Assembly: GCA_964528595.1 (NCBI GenBank)
Contig: CAZGTM010000049.1
Location: forward strand, 1-24,933
DNA length: 24,933 nt
Origin: CAYFKJ01 sp964528595
Lineage (GTDB): Bacteria > Pseudomonadota > Alphaproteobacteria > UBA2966
Reading direction: 5' to 3'
Every line of letters starts with the position of its first letter. Position 1 is the first letter of the stretch. The notes beneath the pieces were generated by a model that made no database searches, was not told the origin of the DNA, and saw nothing but the letters and a program-made list of their open reading frames with translations. Both the position numbers and the translations under genes were made by a program. Shown piece after piece: positions 1-6,376 of this stretch.

Positions 1-248
1 TCACCGGGACGATGGTCAGGCCCGCCCGTAAAGGCGCCAACAGGCACTCCAGGGACCGCGGCTCGGTATCGACGACCAAACCGACCCGGTCGCCTGGCTG
101 CAGGCCAAGCCGGCGCAGGCTGTCGGCCAGCCGCCCGACGCGGCCATTAAGCGATGCGTAATCCAGCCTGTCGTCGCCGTGGAGAATCGCGGTGGAGTCC
201 GGCGCACGCTGCGCCGCACGGGTCAAATAGTATGCGAGGTTCACCATG
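1..248 (-). CDS. AMP-forming acyl-CoA synthetase, N-terminal part (cut by window edge)
   Basis: Only the first 82 codons are present; the gene runs off the left edge. The protein begins MVNLAYYLTRAAQRAPDSTA and continues with a GDDRLDYASLNGRVGRLADSLRRLG-type stretch (residues about 24-48) and LQPGDRVGLVVDTEP (49-63). This is the standard N-terminus of ANL-superfamily acyl-CoA/acid synthetases, which activate a carboxylic acid as an acyl-adenylate and then transfer it to CoA. The AMP-binding signature and C-terminal lid lie outside the window, so the substrate cannot be inferred. It follows the crotonase gene on the same strand after a 33-bp gap, so the two probably form one acyl-CoA operon. 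The ATG at 248 was chosen because the family motif begins immediately after it. Confidence 0.85.
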
Positions 249-281
249 CCGCGCTGTCCGAAATCCGAGGCGGTCCCAAGA

Positions 282-1082
282 CTAACGACCGGGCCAGGCC
301 GGGTCGCGCTTCTCCAGAAACGCCGCGATGCCTTCTTCGCTATCCGCCGCGGTGGCGTTACGGGCCGCGACCTCCCCGGCAAATTCGTAGGCGGCGGCCG
401 TATCCAGTTCGAGTTGGCGATAAAACGATCTTTTGCCGAGAGCGATCGCGTAGGGCGATTTGGCGGCGATTTCATCGGCCAGCGAATCCACGGCGGCATC
501 AAGTTTATCGGGCGCTGCGACCTCGTTGACCAGCCCCATGCGCAAGGCCGTTTCGGCATCTTGCAGACGGCCGGTCAGCAGCATTTGCATGGCATGCTTG
601 CGCCCGACAGTCCGGCTGAGGGCGACGGACGGCGTGGAGCACCAAGTGCCGATATTGACGCCGGGTGTCGCGAAACACGCCTCCGTCGAGGCGACCGCCA
701 GATCGCACGTGGCGACGAGCTGGCAGCCGGCCGCCGTCGCGACGCCGTGGACCCGGGCGATCACGGGCTGTGGCAACCGGGTCATGCCCTGCATCATCTG
801 GTTACAGTGCTCGGCCAGGTCACGGGCGAATTCAGAGGCGTTTTCGTTGGCCGACAGAATTTCCTTCAGATCATGGCCCGTACAGAAAAACCGGCCCTCG
901 CCGGCGAGCACCACGACCTTGACCGTCCGGTCGTCCTCGAGACGGCTCCACAGCGCCTGCAATTCGGCGATAAGCTCCAGGGACAGGCTGTTGCCCACAT
1001 CGGGCCTGTTCAGGGTTGCATAGAGGACGCCGTCCCGCTGCCTGGTTTGCAACACCTTTTCCTGATCGTTCGATGCGCTCAT
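282..1082 (-). CDS. ECHDC3-like enoyl-CoA hydratase/isomerase (crotonase) family protein
   Basis: This 266-residue protein has the full crotonase fold: the oxyanion-hole segment FCTGHDLKE (66-74), the second oxyanion segment HGVATAAGCQLVATCDLAVA (112-131), FATPGVNIGTWCSTPSVAL (137-155) and a C-terminal EEGIAAFLEKRDP. The pattern matches the animal ECHDC3 group as I remember it. Glutamates that catalyse hydration in classical crotonase (GGGCEL and QPE motifs) are replaced here by Gln121 and Gly141, so ordinary enoyl-CoA hydration is doubtful. A hydrolase, isomerase or binding role is possible. The frame is open to 1190, but ATG 1082 is preferred: the extra 36 residues look non-homologous, and GGGAAAGGG lies just upstream. 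It is probably co-transcribed with the downstream acyl-CoA synthetase. Confidence 0.88.
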   Translation of the reverse strand: MSASNDQEKVLQTRQRDGVLYATLNRPDVGNSLSLELIAELQALWSRLEDDRTVKVVVLAGEGRFFCTGHDLKEILSANENASEFARDLAEHCNQMMQGMTRLPQPVIARVHGVATAAGCQLVATCDLAVASTEACFATPGVNIGTWCSTPSVALSRTVGRKHAMQMLLTGRLQDAETALRMGLVNEVAAPDKLDAAVDSLADEIAAKSPYAIALGKRSFYRQLELDTAAAYEFAGEVAARNATAADSEEGIAAFLEKRDPAWPGR

Positions 1083-1140
1083 TGGCCAACCCTTTCCCAT
1101 CCTTGGTCCAAACGAGAATAGTGCTTCAACCGCCCGGTCG

Positions 1141-1164
1141 AAATAAAAACCTTGCCGCGGCAAG
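1141..1164 (-). terminator. Rho-independent terminator after the WYL regulator
   Basis: CTTGCCGCGGCAAG at 1151-1164 is a perfect 14-bp palindrome. Read on the minus strand it is followed at once by GTTTTTATTT, the hairpin-plus-U-tract of an intrinsic terminator. It lies about 70 bp past the stop of the minus-strand WYL regulator and about 60 bp before the start of the crotonase gene, so it would separate the two transcripts. The stem is short (5 bp plus a GC-rich CGCG centre), so termination may be partial. An operator for the crotonase promoter is an alternative reading. Confidence 0.55.
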
Positions 1165-1236
1165 TCTGCAAGCGTTGGGTTGCCGCCCATCCCAAATCTC
1201 AGTTTTCAGCGTATCGGGGATATTGTCTGCCAAAAT

Positions 1237-1932
1237 TCAGTGACCGGAGTTTTCTGTCGCCCGAAGTTCTTCCCAAACCTTTATCAGGTGCGCCCGGCGG
1301 CCGGGATATTTGTCGTGCAGCCTGTCCAGAGACTGAATTCGATCAGTCCTAAAATGCCGGTAATCGTTCCTTGTTTCGCACCAGGCGACGACGATGCGGA
1401 CGTCGTCAAAGTAGGCGATGAAAAGCGGCCAAATTACCCGCTCGGAAACCGCACCTTTTTGGTCTTGATAGTCAATTTGTAGCTTTAACCGTTCCCGGAT
1501 TGCCTGTCGCAAAACAGCACCGTCAAATCGCTCAACGACTTTTGGCCGGGCAGATACCGTCCTTATCCCTGCTTCCAGAATTATCGGGCGCAGTTCCTGA
1601 GGTATTGCCGAAGACAGTTTGGTCAGAAGGTCTCTGGCGCCCCGCGCAAGAGACGGATCCGCGCGTGCAACCACCCACGCCGCACCAAGAGCCGCCGCCT
1701 CCAACTCATCCGCCGTCAGCATCAACGGCGGCATATCGTAGCCGTCGTCCAGGACATAGCCCGTTCCCGCTTCTCCCGTCACCGGCACGCGCTGCGCAAT
1801 AAGTTCGGCCATGTCGCGGTAGAGGGTACGCAGCGATATCTCCAGTTCTTCGGCCAGGCTTTGCCCGGTCACGGGAGACCGGTTGGCCCGAAGGATCTGG
1901 ATGATCTGAAAAAGACGTTCGGTGCGGCGCAT
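1237..1932 (-). CDS. YafY-type HTH/WYL-domain transcriptional regulator
   Basis: This 231-residue protein has a DeoR-like winged HTH at the N-terminus (about residues 1-60; SLAEELEISLRTLYRDMAEL is the recognition region). A linker follows, then a C-terminal WYL domain (about 138-215; VIWPLFIAYFDDVRIVVAWCE and YRHFRTDRIQSLDRL). WYL domains bind small ligands or nucleic acid; single-HTH WYL proteins of the YafY kind usually regulate the divergent neighbour. Here that neighbour is the SRPBCC gene at 2045, and a perfect 38-bp palindrome lies 14 bp upstream of this ATG. No Shine-Dalgarno is visible before the ATG; instead TAGATA sits 6 bp upstream, which would fit a leaderless mRNA. Codon use is less GC-biased than in the core genes further right. 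Confidence 0.9.
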   Translation of the reverse strand: MRRTERLFQIIQILRANRSPVTGQSLAEELEISLRTLYRDMAELIAQRVPVTGEAGTGYVLDDGYDMPPLMLTADELEAAALGAAWVVARADPSLARGARDLLTKLSSAIPQELRPIILEAGIRTVSARPKVVERFDGAVLRQAIRERLKLQIDYQDQKGAVSERVIWPLFIAYFDDVRIVVAWCETRNDYRHFRTDRIQSLDRLHDKYPGRRAHLIKVWEELRATENSGH

Positions 1933-1997
1933 TTTTTATATCTACTGCCACGCTGCTGACACCATGGTGTCAGCAGCGTGGCAATAATAAGGACACG
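1933..1997. promoter_or_regulatory. Divergent promoter region around a dyad operator
   Basis: AT-rich tracts flank the 38-bp palindrome on both sides. On the minus strand TAGATA (1944-1939) sits 6 bp before the regulator ATG at 1932. On the plus strand AATAAT (1983-1988) lies 9 bp before an ATG at 1998. If these are the -10 boxes, both -35 regions fall inside the palindrome and both transcripts start at or next to an ATG. The near symmetry (14 and 15 bp from palindrome edge to ATG) is directly seen; promoter assignment is inference. Confidence 0.45.
1946..1983. repeat. Perfect 38-bp palindrome, probable operator of the WYL regulator
   Basis: Bases 1946-1964 read TGCCACGCTGCTGACACCA and 1965-1983 are their exact reverse complement, so the dyad is 38 bp with no mismatch and no spacer, centred on CATG. 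It lies between the divergent regulator and SRPBCC genes. Its length and position fit an operator bound by a symmetric dimer or tetramer, most simply the adjacent WYL regulator. A cruciform or strong hairpin role cannot be excluded, but there is no U-tract next to it. Confidence 0.7.
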
Positions 1998-2048
1998 ATG
2001 CAAAATGAAATATCGGTGTTATTGCCGGAGATCAGGAAACCAAAATGA
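1998..2048 (+). CDS. Possible 16-codon leader peptide overlapping the SRPBCC start
   Basis: An ATG at 1998 opens a short frame encoding MQNEISVLLPEIRKPK. Its TGA (2046-2048) overlaps the SRPBCC ATG (2045-2047) as ATGA, the usual arrangement for translational coupling. AAGGA at 1989-1993 lies 4 bases before the ATG. The gene is too short for composition tests and could be chance. If real, it would couple translation of the SRPBCC gene to ribosomes that initiate at the very 5' end of the transcript. Confidence 0.3.
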   Translation: MQNEISVLLPEIRKPK

Positions 2049-2518
2049 TCCACTTCCAACGAATCCACACGATGAACGCCACCCCCGATGCCGTCTGGGC
2101 GGTCTTGGGCCGCTTTATGCATATTGATGAATTTGCGCCCCTAATTGAATCCGTCGAAGCACTCACGGATGGAAAAGACGGCGTGGGATCGAAACGGCGC
2201 AACCATTTCGCCGATGGTACGTCGCTGGTCGAAGAGGTGACGGCTTGGGAGGCCAATCACAAGTATCGTGTCCGTTTGTCGGAAATGGCCGCTCTGCCTC
2301 TTCAAGAAGCCCATGCGGAAATTTCCGTCGAGCCGGTCGATGGCGGACAGTCGACAGTGAGATGGACATTAGAATATCGCGTGAGTTACGGCCCGTTGGG
2401 ATGGTTGCTGGGACAGACAGTGATGAAAATGATGACGGGCAAGGTTTTAGACGCCAATCTGAAGGGACTCGCGGAAAGGGTTGGGGCGAACCAGACGACA
2501 ACGGCGCAGGCGACTTGA
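2045..2518 (+). CDS. SRPBCC (START/polyketide cyclase-like) family protein
   Basis: This 157-residue protein has the features of the SRPBCC helix-grip fold: an N-terminal strand (IHFQRIHTMNATPDAVWAVL), a long middle sheet with the FADGTSLVEEVTAWEANHKYRVRLSE region, and the amphipathic C-terminal helix (GKVLDANLKGLAERV). Such proteins bind hydrophobic small molecules in a central cavity; no catalytic role can be read from sequence. There is no signal peptide, so it is cytoplasmic. AGGA at 2034-2037, 7 bases before the ATG, supports the start. It is transcribed divergently from the WYL regulator and is probably its target, since the two share the 38-bp dyad. Confidence 0.82.
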   Translation: MIHFQRIHTMNATPDAVWAVLGRFMHIDEFAPLIESVEALTDGKDGVGSKRRNHFADGTSLVEEVTAWEANHKYRVRLSEMAALPLQEAHAEISVEPVDGGQSTVRWTLEYRVSYGPLGWLLGQTVMKMMTGKVLDANLKGLAERVGANQTTTAQAT

Positions 2519-2588
2519 AGAGGCCGGCAGACGACCGCGAAGCCGTCTTGGTTTGATTTGGCGCCACGGTTGCCTGGGACAATGTTCG

Positions 2589-2603
2589 CTTGCGGTCCGC
2601 AAG
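2589..2603. repeat. Inverted repeat in the 131-bp gap before the lipoprotein hydrolase
   Basis: CTTGCGG T CCGCAAG is a perfect 7-bp inverted repeat with a one-base centre. It lies 70 bp after the SRPBCC stop and about 47 bp before the hydrolase ATG at 2650. No U-tract follows, so a terminator is not supported; it could be an operator or chance. The rest of the gap contains only a weak AGACG...CGTCT hairpin (2530-2549). Confidence 0.3.
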
Positions 2604-2649
2604 TCGGAATTGCATCCTAGGTGTGATCGACCCCGGGAGGGCGTTTGAA

Positions 2650-3423
2650 ATGTATCATTGCATGCATGGTTCAGGTCCCCGGAAGATAGTTCTTCGCTTG
2701 GCTGCAATTTTGTTTGGAGCCGCGTTTTTGCTCGCCGCCTGCCAAGCGACAACGGGGGACTCCGACAAGCTGACCTGGGACAGGGGCCTCGTCCATATAC
2801 CGGGCAGCGGCGGAAAATGTTCGCTTAGGATGATCGGATTTGAGGATGCAAGAGAGGATTGCCTTGCCCCCCAGCCGAAGGGCACAAGCGGTTTACTCCC
2901 CGTCGTCCTTTTTTTGCACGGCTGCGGCGGCATAAATCGACGCCAGTATCATGTCATGGAGCTATTCACGGACCTTGGTTATGTGACATTTATGCCCGAC
3001 AGTTTTGCCCGCCCCAACCGTTGGAAGGCCTGTGGCGCCACTCGCCAAATACAACATCTCCGGTTTGCAGAAATCGCCTATGCCCTATCCAAATTCAAGA
3101 AAATTCCATGGATCGACCAGTCACGTCTTGTTCTCGCCGGGTTCAGTGAAGGCGGCGTGATCGCCGGCCGATACAGCGGTTCGGAGTTCAAGGCGCGGGT
3201 CGTTCTGGGTTGGGGGTGCGTCGGCGGCGGCCTCACAGGCGAGGGGCCCTTGCTCAATCTGGTGGGCAAACGCGACTTCGCGACTCCCGGCGACAATCGC
3301 CTATGTCCCATCGGATCGTCGTGGAAGAACTCATTGGCCCGGCATGTGGATGCCGGTCATAACGTGGCGGATGATCCAAAAACGCGCGGAATCATCAAGG
3401 ATTTTCTTGACGAAGTCCTGTGA
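2650..3423 (+). CDS. Lipoprotein alpha/beta hydrolase (dienelactone hydrolase-like)
   Basis: This 257-residue protein carries a lipoprotein signal peptide: basic start, hydrophobic run IVLRLAAILFGAAFLLAAC, lipobox LAAC with Cys31. Mature alpha/beta-hydrolase landmarks are visible: PVVLFLHGCGGI (84-95, oxyanion loop), GFSEGG (164-169, nucleophile elbow, Ser166), Asp209 in NLVGKRDF and His237 in DAGHNV as the rest of a triad. It resembles dienelactone-hydrolase-type esterases; the substrate is unknown. Several cysteines (57, 71, 92, 128, 190, 219) could form disulfides outside the cytoplasm. The frame is open from 2590, but ATG 2650 is preferred because GGGAGG (2635-2640) lies 9 bases upstream and the signal peptide then has normal length. 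Base composition is less GC-rich than in neighbouring core genes. Confidence 0.82.
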   Translation: MYHCMHGSGPRKIVLRLAAILFGAAFLLAACQATTGDSDKLTWDRGLVHIPGSGGKCSLRMIGFEDAREDCLAPQPKGTSGLLPVVLFLHGCGGINRRQYHVMELFTDLGYVTFMPDSFARPNRWKACGATRQIQHLRFAEIAYALSKFKKIPWIDQSRLVLAGFSEGGVIAGRYSGSEFKARVVLGWGCVGGGLTGEGPLLNLVGKRDFATPGDNRLCPIGSSWKNSLARHVDAGHNVADDPKTRGIIKDFLDEVL

Positions 3424-3466
3424 GTTACAAAGATTGGTGACCAGCGTTCGAGAGAGGCCTTTCGAT

Positions 3467-4594
3467 ATGGATGACAAATATGCCGACGACATGATGCGCG
3501 GGGCGGCCGGGGAGGTTTCCGTTGCTGCGATGACGCCGCAGATCAAGGACCTGGCGTTGCAGTACGGCGCCTGTTCGGTGGGCATCAACGATCTCGACGC
3601 GCTGGCCGGCGGGCCGCCCTCGACCGAGCTCGGCTACGTGATGCAGAACGCCCGCACGGCCATAACAATTGCGGTGCCGTTGGATCAGGATCATATCCGC
3701 AGTTACCTGGCCAAACGCGACCGGCACGGCCACCAGCGCGACCAGAACCTGACAAACACCATCGCCAGCGGCATTGCGGCCCAGATCGCCAGCTATCTCA
3801 GCGAGTTCGGCGCCGACGCCGTCGCGGTGATGGCGAACTCGGTGTACAGGCAGGGCGACGGCGGAAAATACGTCGATCAGATGCCGGACCTTTCGCACCG
3901 TTACCTCGCGGTGCGCTGCGGCCTCGGCTGGTTCGGTTTTTCCGGCAATGTGCTGACGCCCGAGCACGGGCCCAACGTGGTCTTCGCCACGACGGTGACC
4001 GACGTGCCGTTTGCCGCCGACGAGGCGTTGGCGGAGGAGGAAAATTACTGCGACGAATGTCAGGCCTGCAATGCTTCGTGCCCGTCCGGCTTTTTCCGCT
4101 ACGGGGAGAAGGAAAAAGTTACCGTCACGATGGGTGGGCGCGACTTCACCTATACCGAACGCCGCGACTACGCCCGCTGCACTTACGTCTGCGCCGGCTA
4201 CAACGGCCTGCACCCCAACGGCCGCTGGTCGACCTGGTCGCCGGGCCGGTTTCCCATTCCCAAGGATGACGAGGAATTGAAGGCGGCCTACCGTCGGGCC
4301 ATCCCGCCTTACAACCGCCGGCCGTCGCCGCCCGGCGTGAGCAACAAACAGCCCATCACGTTCGGTTTCAAGAGCCGCGATTTGACGACAACCTGCGGCA
4401 ACTGCGCGCTGGTCTGCCACCCCGAGCGGGAGGAGCGGGACCGCCGCATCAAATCACTGCACCAAAGCGGCGTCGTCGTTCAGCACGACGACGGCGATGT
4501 TGAAGCGATGACGGCGGCCGATGCGCGCGCTTTCCTCGAAGCGCTGCCGGCGGAGAAGCGGCGGGATTTCGAATTCGTCGAGGACGCGGATTAG
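3467..4594 (+). CDS. QueG-like (epoxyqueuosine reductase-related) 4Fe-4S protein
   Basis: This 375-residue protein resembles QueG and reductive dehalogenases. It has a DUF1730-like N-terminal half with SHRYLAVRCGLGWFGFSGNVL (143-163), matching the RxLAxxAGLGWxGKN signature. A two-cluster ferredoxin region follows: CxxCxxCxxxCP at Cys195/198/201/205 and CxxCxxxCHP at Cys310/313/317, with Cys238 and Cys242 (RCTYVC) between them. QueG reduces epoxyqueuosine to queuosine in tRNA using cobalamin; the HEAT-repeat tail of some QueG proteins is absent. Two changes from QueG stand out: the Lys of GLGWxGKN is replaced, and about 100 residues separate the cluster motifs. A different reductive substrate is therefore possible. 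ATG 3467 was chosen because AGAGAGG lies just upstream; the frame is open to 3344 inside the preceding gene. Confidence 0.75.
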   Translation: MDDKYADDMMRGAAGEVSVAAMTPQIKDLALQYGACSVGINDLDALAGGPPSTELGYVMQNARTAITIAVPLDQDHIRSYLAKRDRHGHQRDQNLTNTIASGIAAQIASYLSEFGADAVAVMANSVYRQGDGGKYVDQMPDLSHRYLAVRCGLGWFGFSGNVLTPEHGPNVVFATTVTDVPFAADEALAEEENYCDECQACNASCPSGFFRYGEKEKVTVTMGGRDFTYTERRDYARCTYVCAGYNGLHPNGRWSTWSPGRFPIPKDDEELKAAYRRAIPPYNRRPSPPGVSNKQPITFGFKSRDLTTTCGNCALVCHPEREERDRRIKSLHQSGVVVQHDDGDVEAMTAADARAFLEALPAEKRRDFEFVEDAD

Positions 4595-4621
4595 GCGGGC
4601 AAGCAACATAAGGAACACTGA

Positions 4622-5173
4622 ATGATCTGGTTAGGCATTGTGCTGTTTTTTGGCCTTCACCTGGTGCCGTCGATACCGGGAGTGCGGGAAAGTTTGGTCG
4701 GCCGGTTGGGCCCGAACCCATACAAGGGCGTTTACTCCCTCATCTCCCTCGCTGGGCTGATCCTCATCGGCTGGGGTTACACACGTGTCGACTATCATGA
4801 GCTTTGGCCCACGCCGGTCTGGGCCAGCCATTTGGCCCTCACCGTCATGCCTGTTGTCTTCGTCCTGTTCGTCGCCGCCGAAATGAAGGGCCACATCCGA
4901 AAGAAGATCAAACACCCCATGATCATCGGCGTCCTGCTTTGGGCGCTGGTTCACCTGCTCAACAACGGCGACCGGGCATCGCTCTACCTGTTCGCACCCT
5001 TCGCCCTTTATTCGGTGTTCTCGATCATCTCATCCACCCGGCGCGGTAAGCTTCCCAACTACGACACTGCCAACGGCAAACACGACGTCATCGCCGTCGT
5101 CGTCGGTCTAGCGATGTTCGGCGGCGTGTTGTGGGCGCACGAATTCCTTTTCGGGGTGGCTCCGCCCTTTTAG
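4622..5173 (+). CDS. NnrU family membrane protein
   Basis: This 183-residue hydrophobic protein has about six predicted membrane segments (about 1-18, 36-53, 66-86, 99-114, 120-137, 157-178). It carries NnrU features such as GLHLVPSIPGVRESLVGRLG near the N-terminus and HPMIIGVLLWALVHLLNNGD in the middle. NnrU proteins were named from denitrification gene clusters, but they are widespread in alphaproteobacteria without such clusters and are related to isoprenoid/heme-pathway membrane proteins. No denitrification gene lies here, so that role should not be assumed. AAGGA about 8 bases before the ATG supports the start. The gene follows the QueG-like gene by 27 bp on the same strand and is probably co-transcribed with it. 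Confidence 0.88.
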   Translation: MIWLGIVLFFGLHLVPSIPGVRESLVGRLGPNPYKGVYSLISLAGLILIGWGYTRVDYHELWPTPVWASHLALTVMPVVFVLFVAAEMKGHIRKKIKHPMIIGVLLWALVHLLNNGDRASLYLFAPFALYSVFSIISSTRRGKLPNYDTANGKHDVIAVVVGLAMFGGVLWAHEFLFGVAPPF

Positions 5174-5196
5174 GAGTGGGGGAGCGGCTTAAAGCC
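5159..5196. terminator. Weak hairpins at the nnrU / M24 convergent junction
   Basis: The two convergent stops are separated by only 15 bp. GCTCC (5159-5163) can pair with GGAGC (5181-5185), extended by two C-G pairs past a mismatch. GGCTT-A-AAGCC (5186-5196) forms a second small palindrome over the stop codon of the minus-strand gene. Neither is followed by a clear U-tract, so this is at best a weak bidirectional terminator. Confidence 0.25.
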
Positions 5197-6376
5197 AATC
5201 CTCCTCGAACGGCAGGGTGCTCAGAACTTCGATGCCGTCGTCCGTCACCAGGACCTGGTCTTCCAGCTTAACGCCTTCACGGCCTTCGACCGGACCTGAA
5301 TAGGCCTCGAGGCAGAGCGTCATGCCGGGTTCGATGACGGCGTTGTAGTGGCCCAGCTGGTCGAACCACATGGCCGTGGGATATTCGTCGCACATGCCGA
5401 CGCCGTGCAGCAGGCAGCTGTAAACGTGCCAGGCGTTGGGCCGGTTGCCGATTTCGGCGGCAAGGTCCTTGGTCTCCAGGCCGGGGCGCACCAGCCGCTT
5501 AAGTTTTTCGAGGTGGGCGTGGGCGTGGGCATAGGTGCGGCGCTGTTCGTCGTCCGCTTCGCCGCCGCCCATCCGCCAGGTCCGTGAGATGTCGCAGCAA
5601 TAGCCATAACGCCCGATCAGGTCGGTATCGAAGGCCACCAGGTCGCCGTCCTCGATCACCCGGTCGGAACATTCGTTGTACCAGGGATTGGTTCGGGGCC
5701 CCGAGGTCAGCAGGCGCGTTTCGATCCACTCGCCGCCGCGGGCGATGTTCTGCTGGTGCAGAACCGACCAGAGCTCCTGCTCCGTCATGCCCGGCGTCAT
5801 GGCTTCTCCCATGACGAGGCAGGACTGTTCGCAGGCCTCGATCGAGGCCCGCATGGCGTTTAACTCTTGCGGCGTTTTGATGGTCCGCGCCTTTTCCGCC
5901 AGGGTATGGCCGTCCAAAGCCTCCATCCCCATTTGCTTGAGCGCCAGAAACCCGGCGAGGTCCAGCCGGTCCACCGCGACGCGGCGGTTGCCGCCGCCGT
6001 GACGGGACACCAGATCGGCGATCTCCGCTGCCCAGGTTTGCACCGCCTCCCCGGCATCCTGTCCCGACATCATGTAGCACCAGTTGACGGCGGGGCGGAC
6101 TTCATCGATCAGGTCAAAGCCCTCTGCCAGATGGCTGCAACTGGCGAATTCGAAATGCACGACCGGCCCGGAGGCCGGAATGAAGCTGTAGCGCACCGGA
6201 TTGTGCAGGCTCCAGACCTGCATGTTGCTGACGTCGGTGGCGTAGCGGATGTTGATGGGATCGAAGAATACCGCCGCAGCCACATCCTCGGCCGCCATGA
6301 ACTGGCGCAGGCGCGCGAGACGTTCGGCTCGCAGAGTGGCGATGTCGACGCTTGCGGACGCTGCCGCCGTCGTCAA
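5189..6376 (-). CDS. M24-family (creatinase/aminopeptidase P fold) enzyme, DddP-like
   Basis: This 395-residue protein has a creatinase N-terminal domain (about 15-165) and an M24 pita-bread domain (170-395). Its sequence resembles DMSP lyase DddP much more than aminopeptidase P: FDPINIRYATDVSNMQ (38-53), RGGEWIETRLLTSGPRTNPW (213-232), DTDLIGRYGYCCDIS (250-264), LLHGVGMCDEYP (322-333). Metal ligands Asp250, Asp262, His324, Glu357 and Glu372, plus Asp252 and Asp330, have the relative spacing I recall for DddP, where the Asp six residues after the His is the catalytic base. DddP is longer at its N-terminus. The start is TTG at 6376, overlapping the upstream gene's TGA, so it is translationally coupled to the oxygenase. 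DMSP cleavage is a hypothesis; non-lyase relatives exist. There is no signal peptide. Confidence 0.8.
   Translation of the reverse strand: MTTAAASASVDIATLRAERLARLRQFMAAEDVAAAVFFDPINIRYATDVSNMQVWSLHNPVRYSFIPASGPVVHFEFASCSHLAEGFDLIDEVRPAVNWCYMMSGQDAGEAVQTWAAEIADLVSRHGGGNRRVAVDRLDLAGFLALKQMGMEALDGHTLAEKARTIKTPQELNAMRASIEACEQSCLVMGEAMTPGMTEQELWSVLHQQNIARGGEWIETRLLTSGPRTNPWYNECSDRVIEDGDLVAFDTDLIGRYGYCCDISRTWRMGGGEADDEQRRTYAHAHAHLEKLKRLVRPGLETKDLAAEIGNRPNAWHVYSCLLHGVGMCDEYPTAMWFDQLGHYNAVIEPGMTLCLEAYSGPVEGREGVKLEDQVLVTDDGIEVLSTLPFEEDWL

Noticed and set aside
1946..1983. 38-bp palindrome as an intrinsic terminator or insertion-sequence end
   Set aside because: It lies between divergent starts, has no U-tract on either side, and no second copy or transposase is present.
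3425..4420. 331-codon antisense frame opposite the QueG-like gene
   Set aside because: The sense strand carries clear Fe-S motifs; the antisense product has no recognisable feature and is explained by GC bias at third positions.
4622..5173. NnrU as evidence for denitrification
   Set aside because: No nir, nor or nnrS gene is nearby and NnrU is common in non-denitrifiers.
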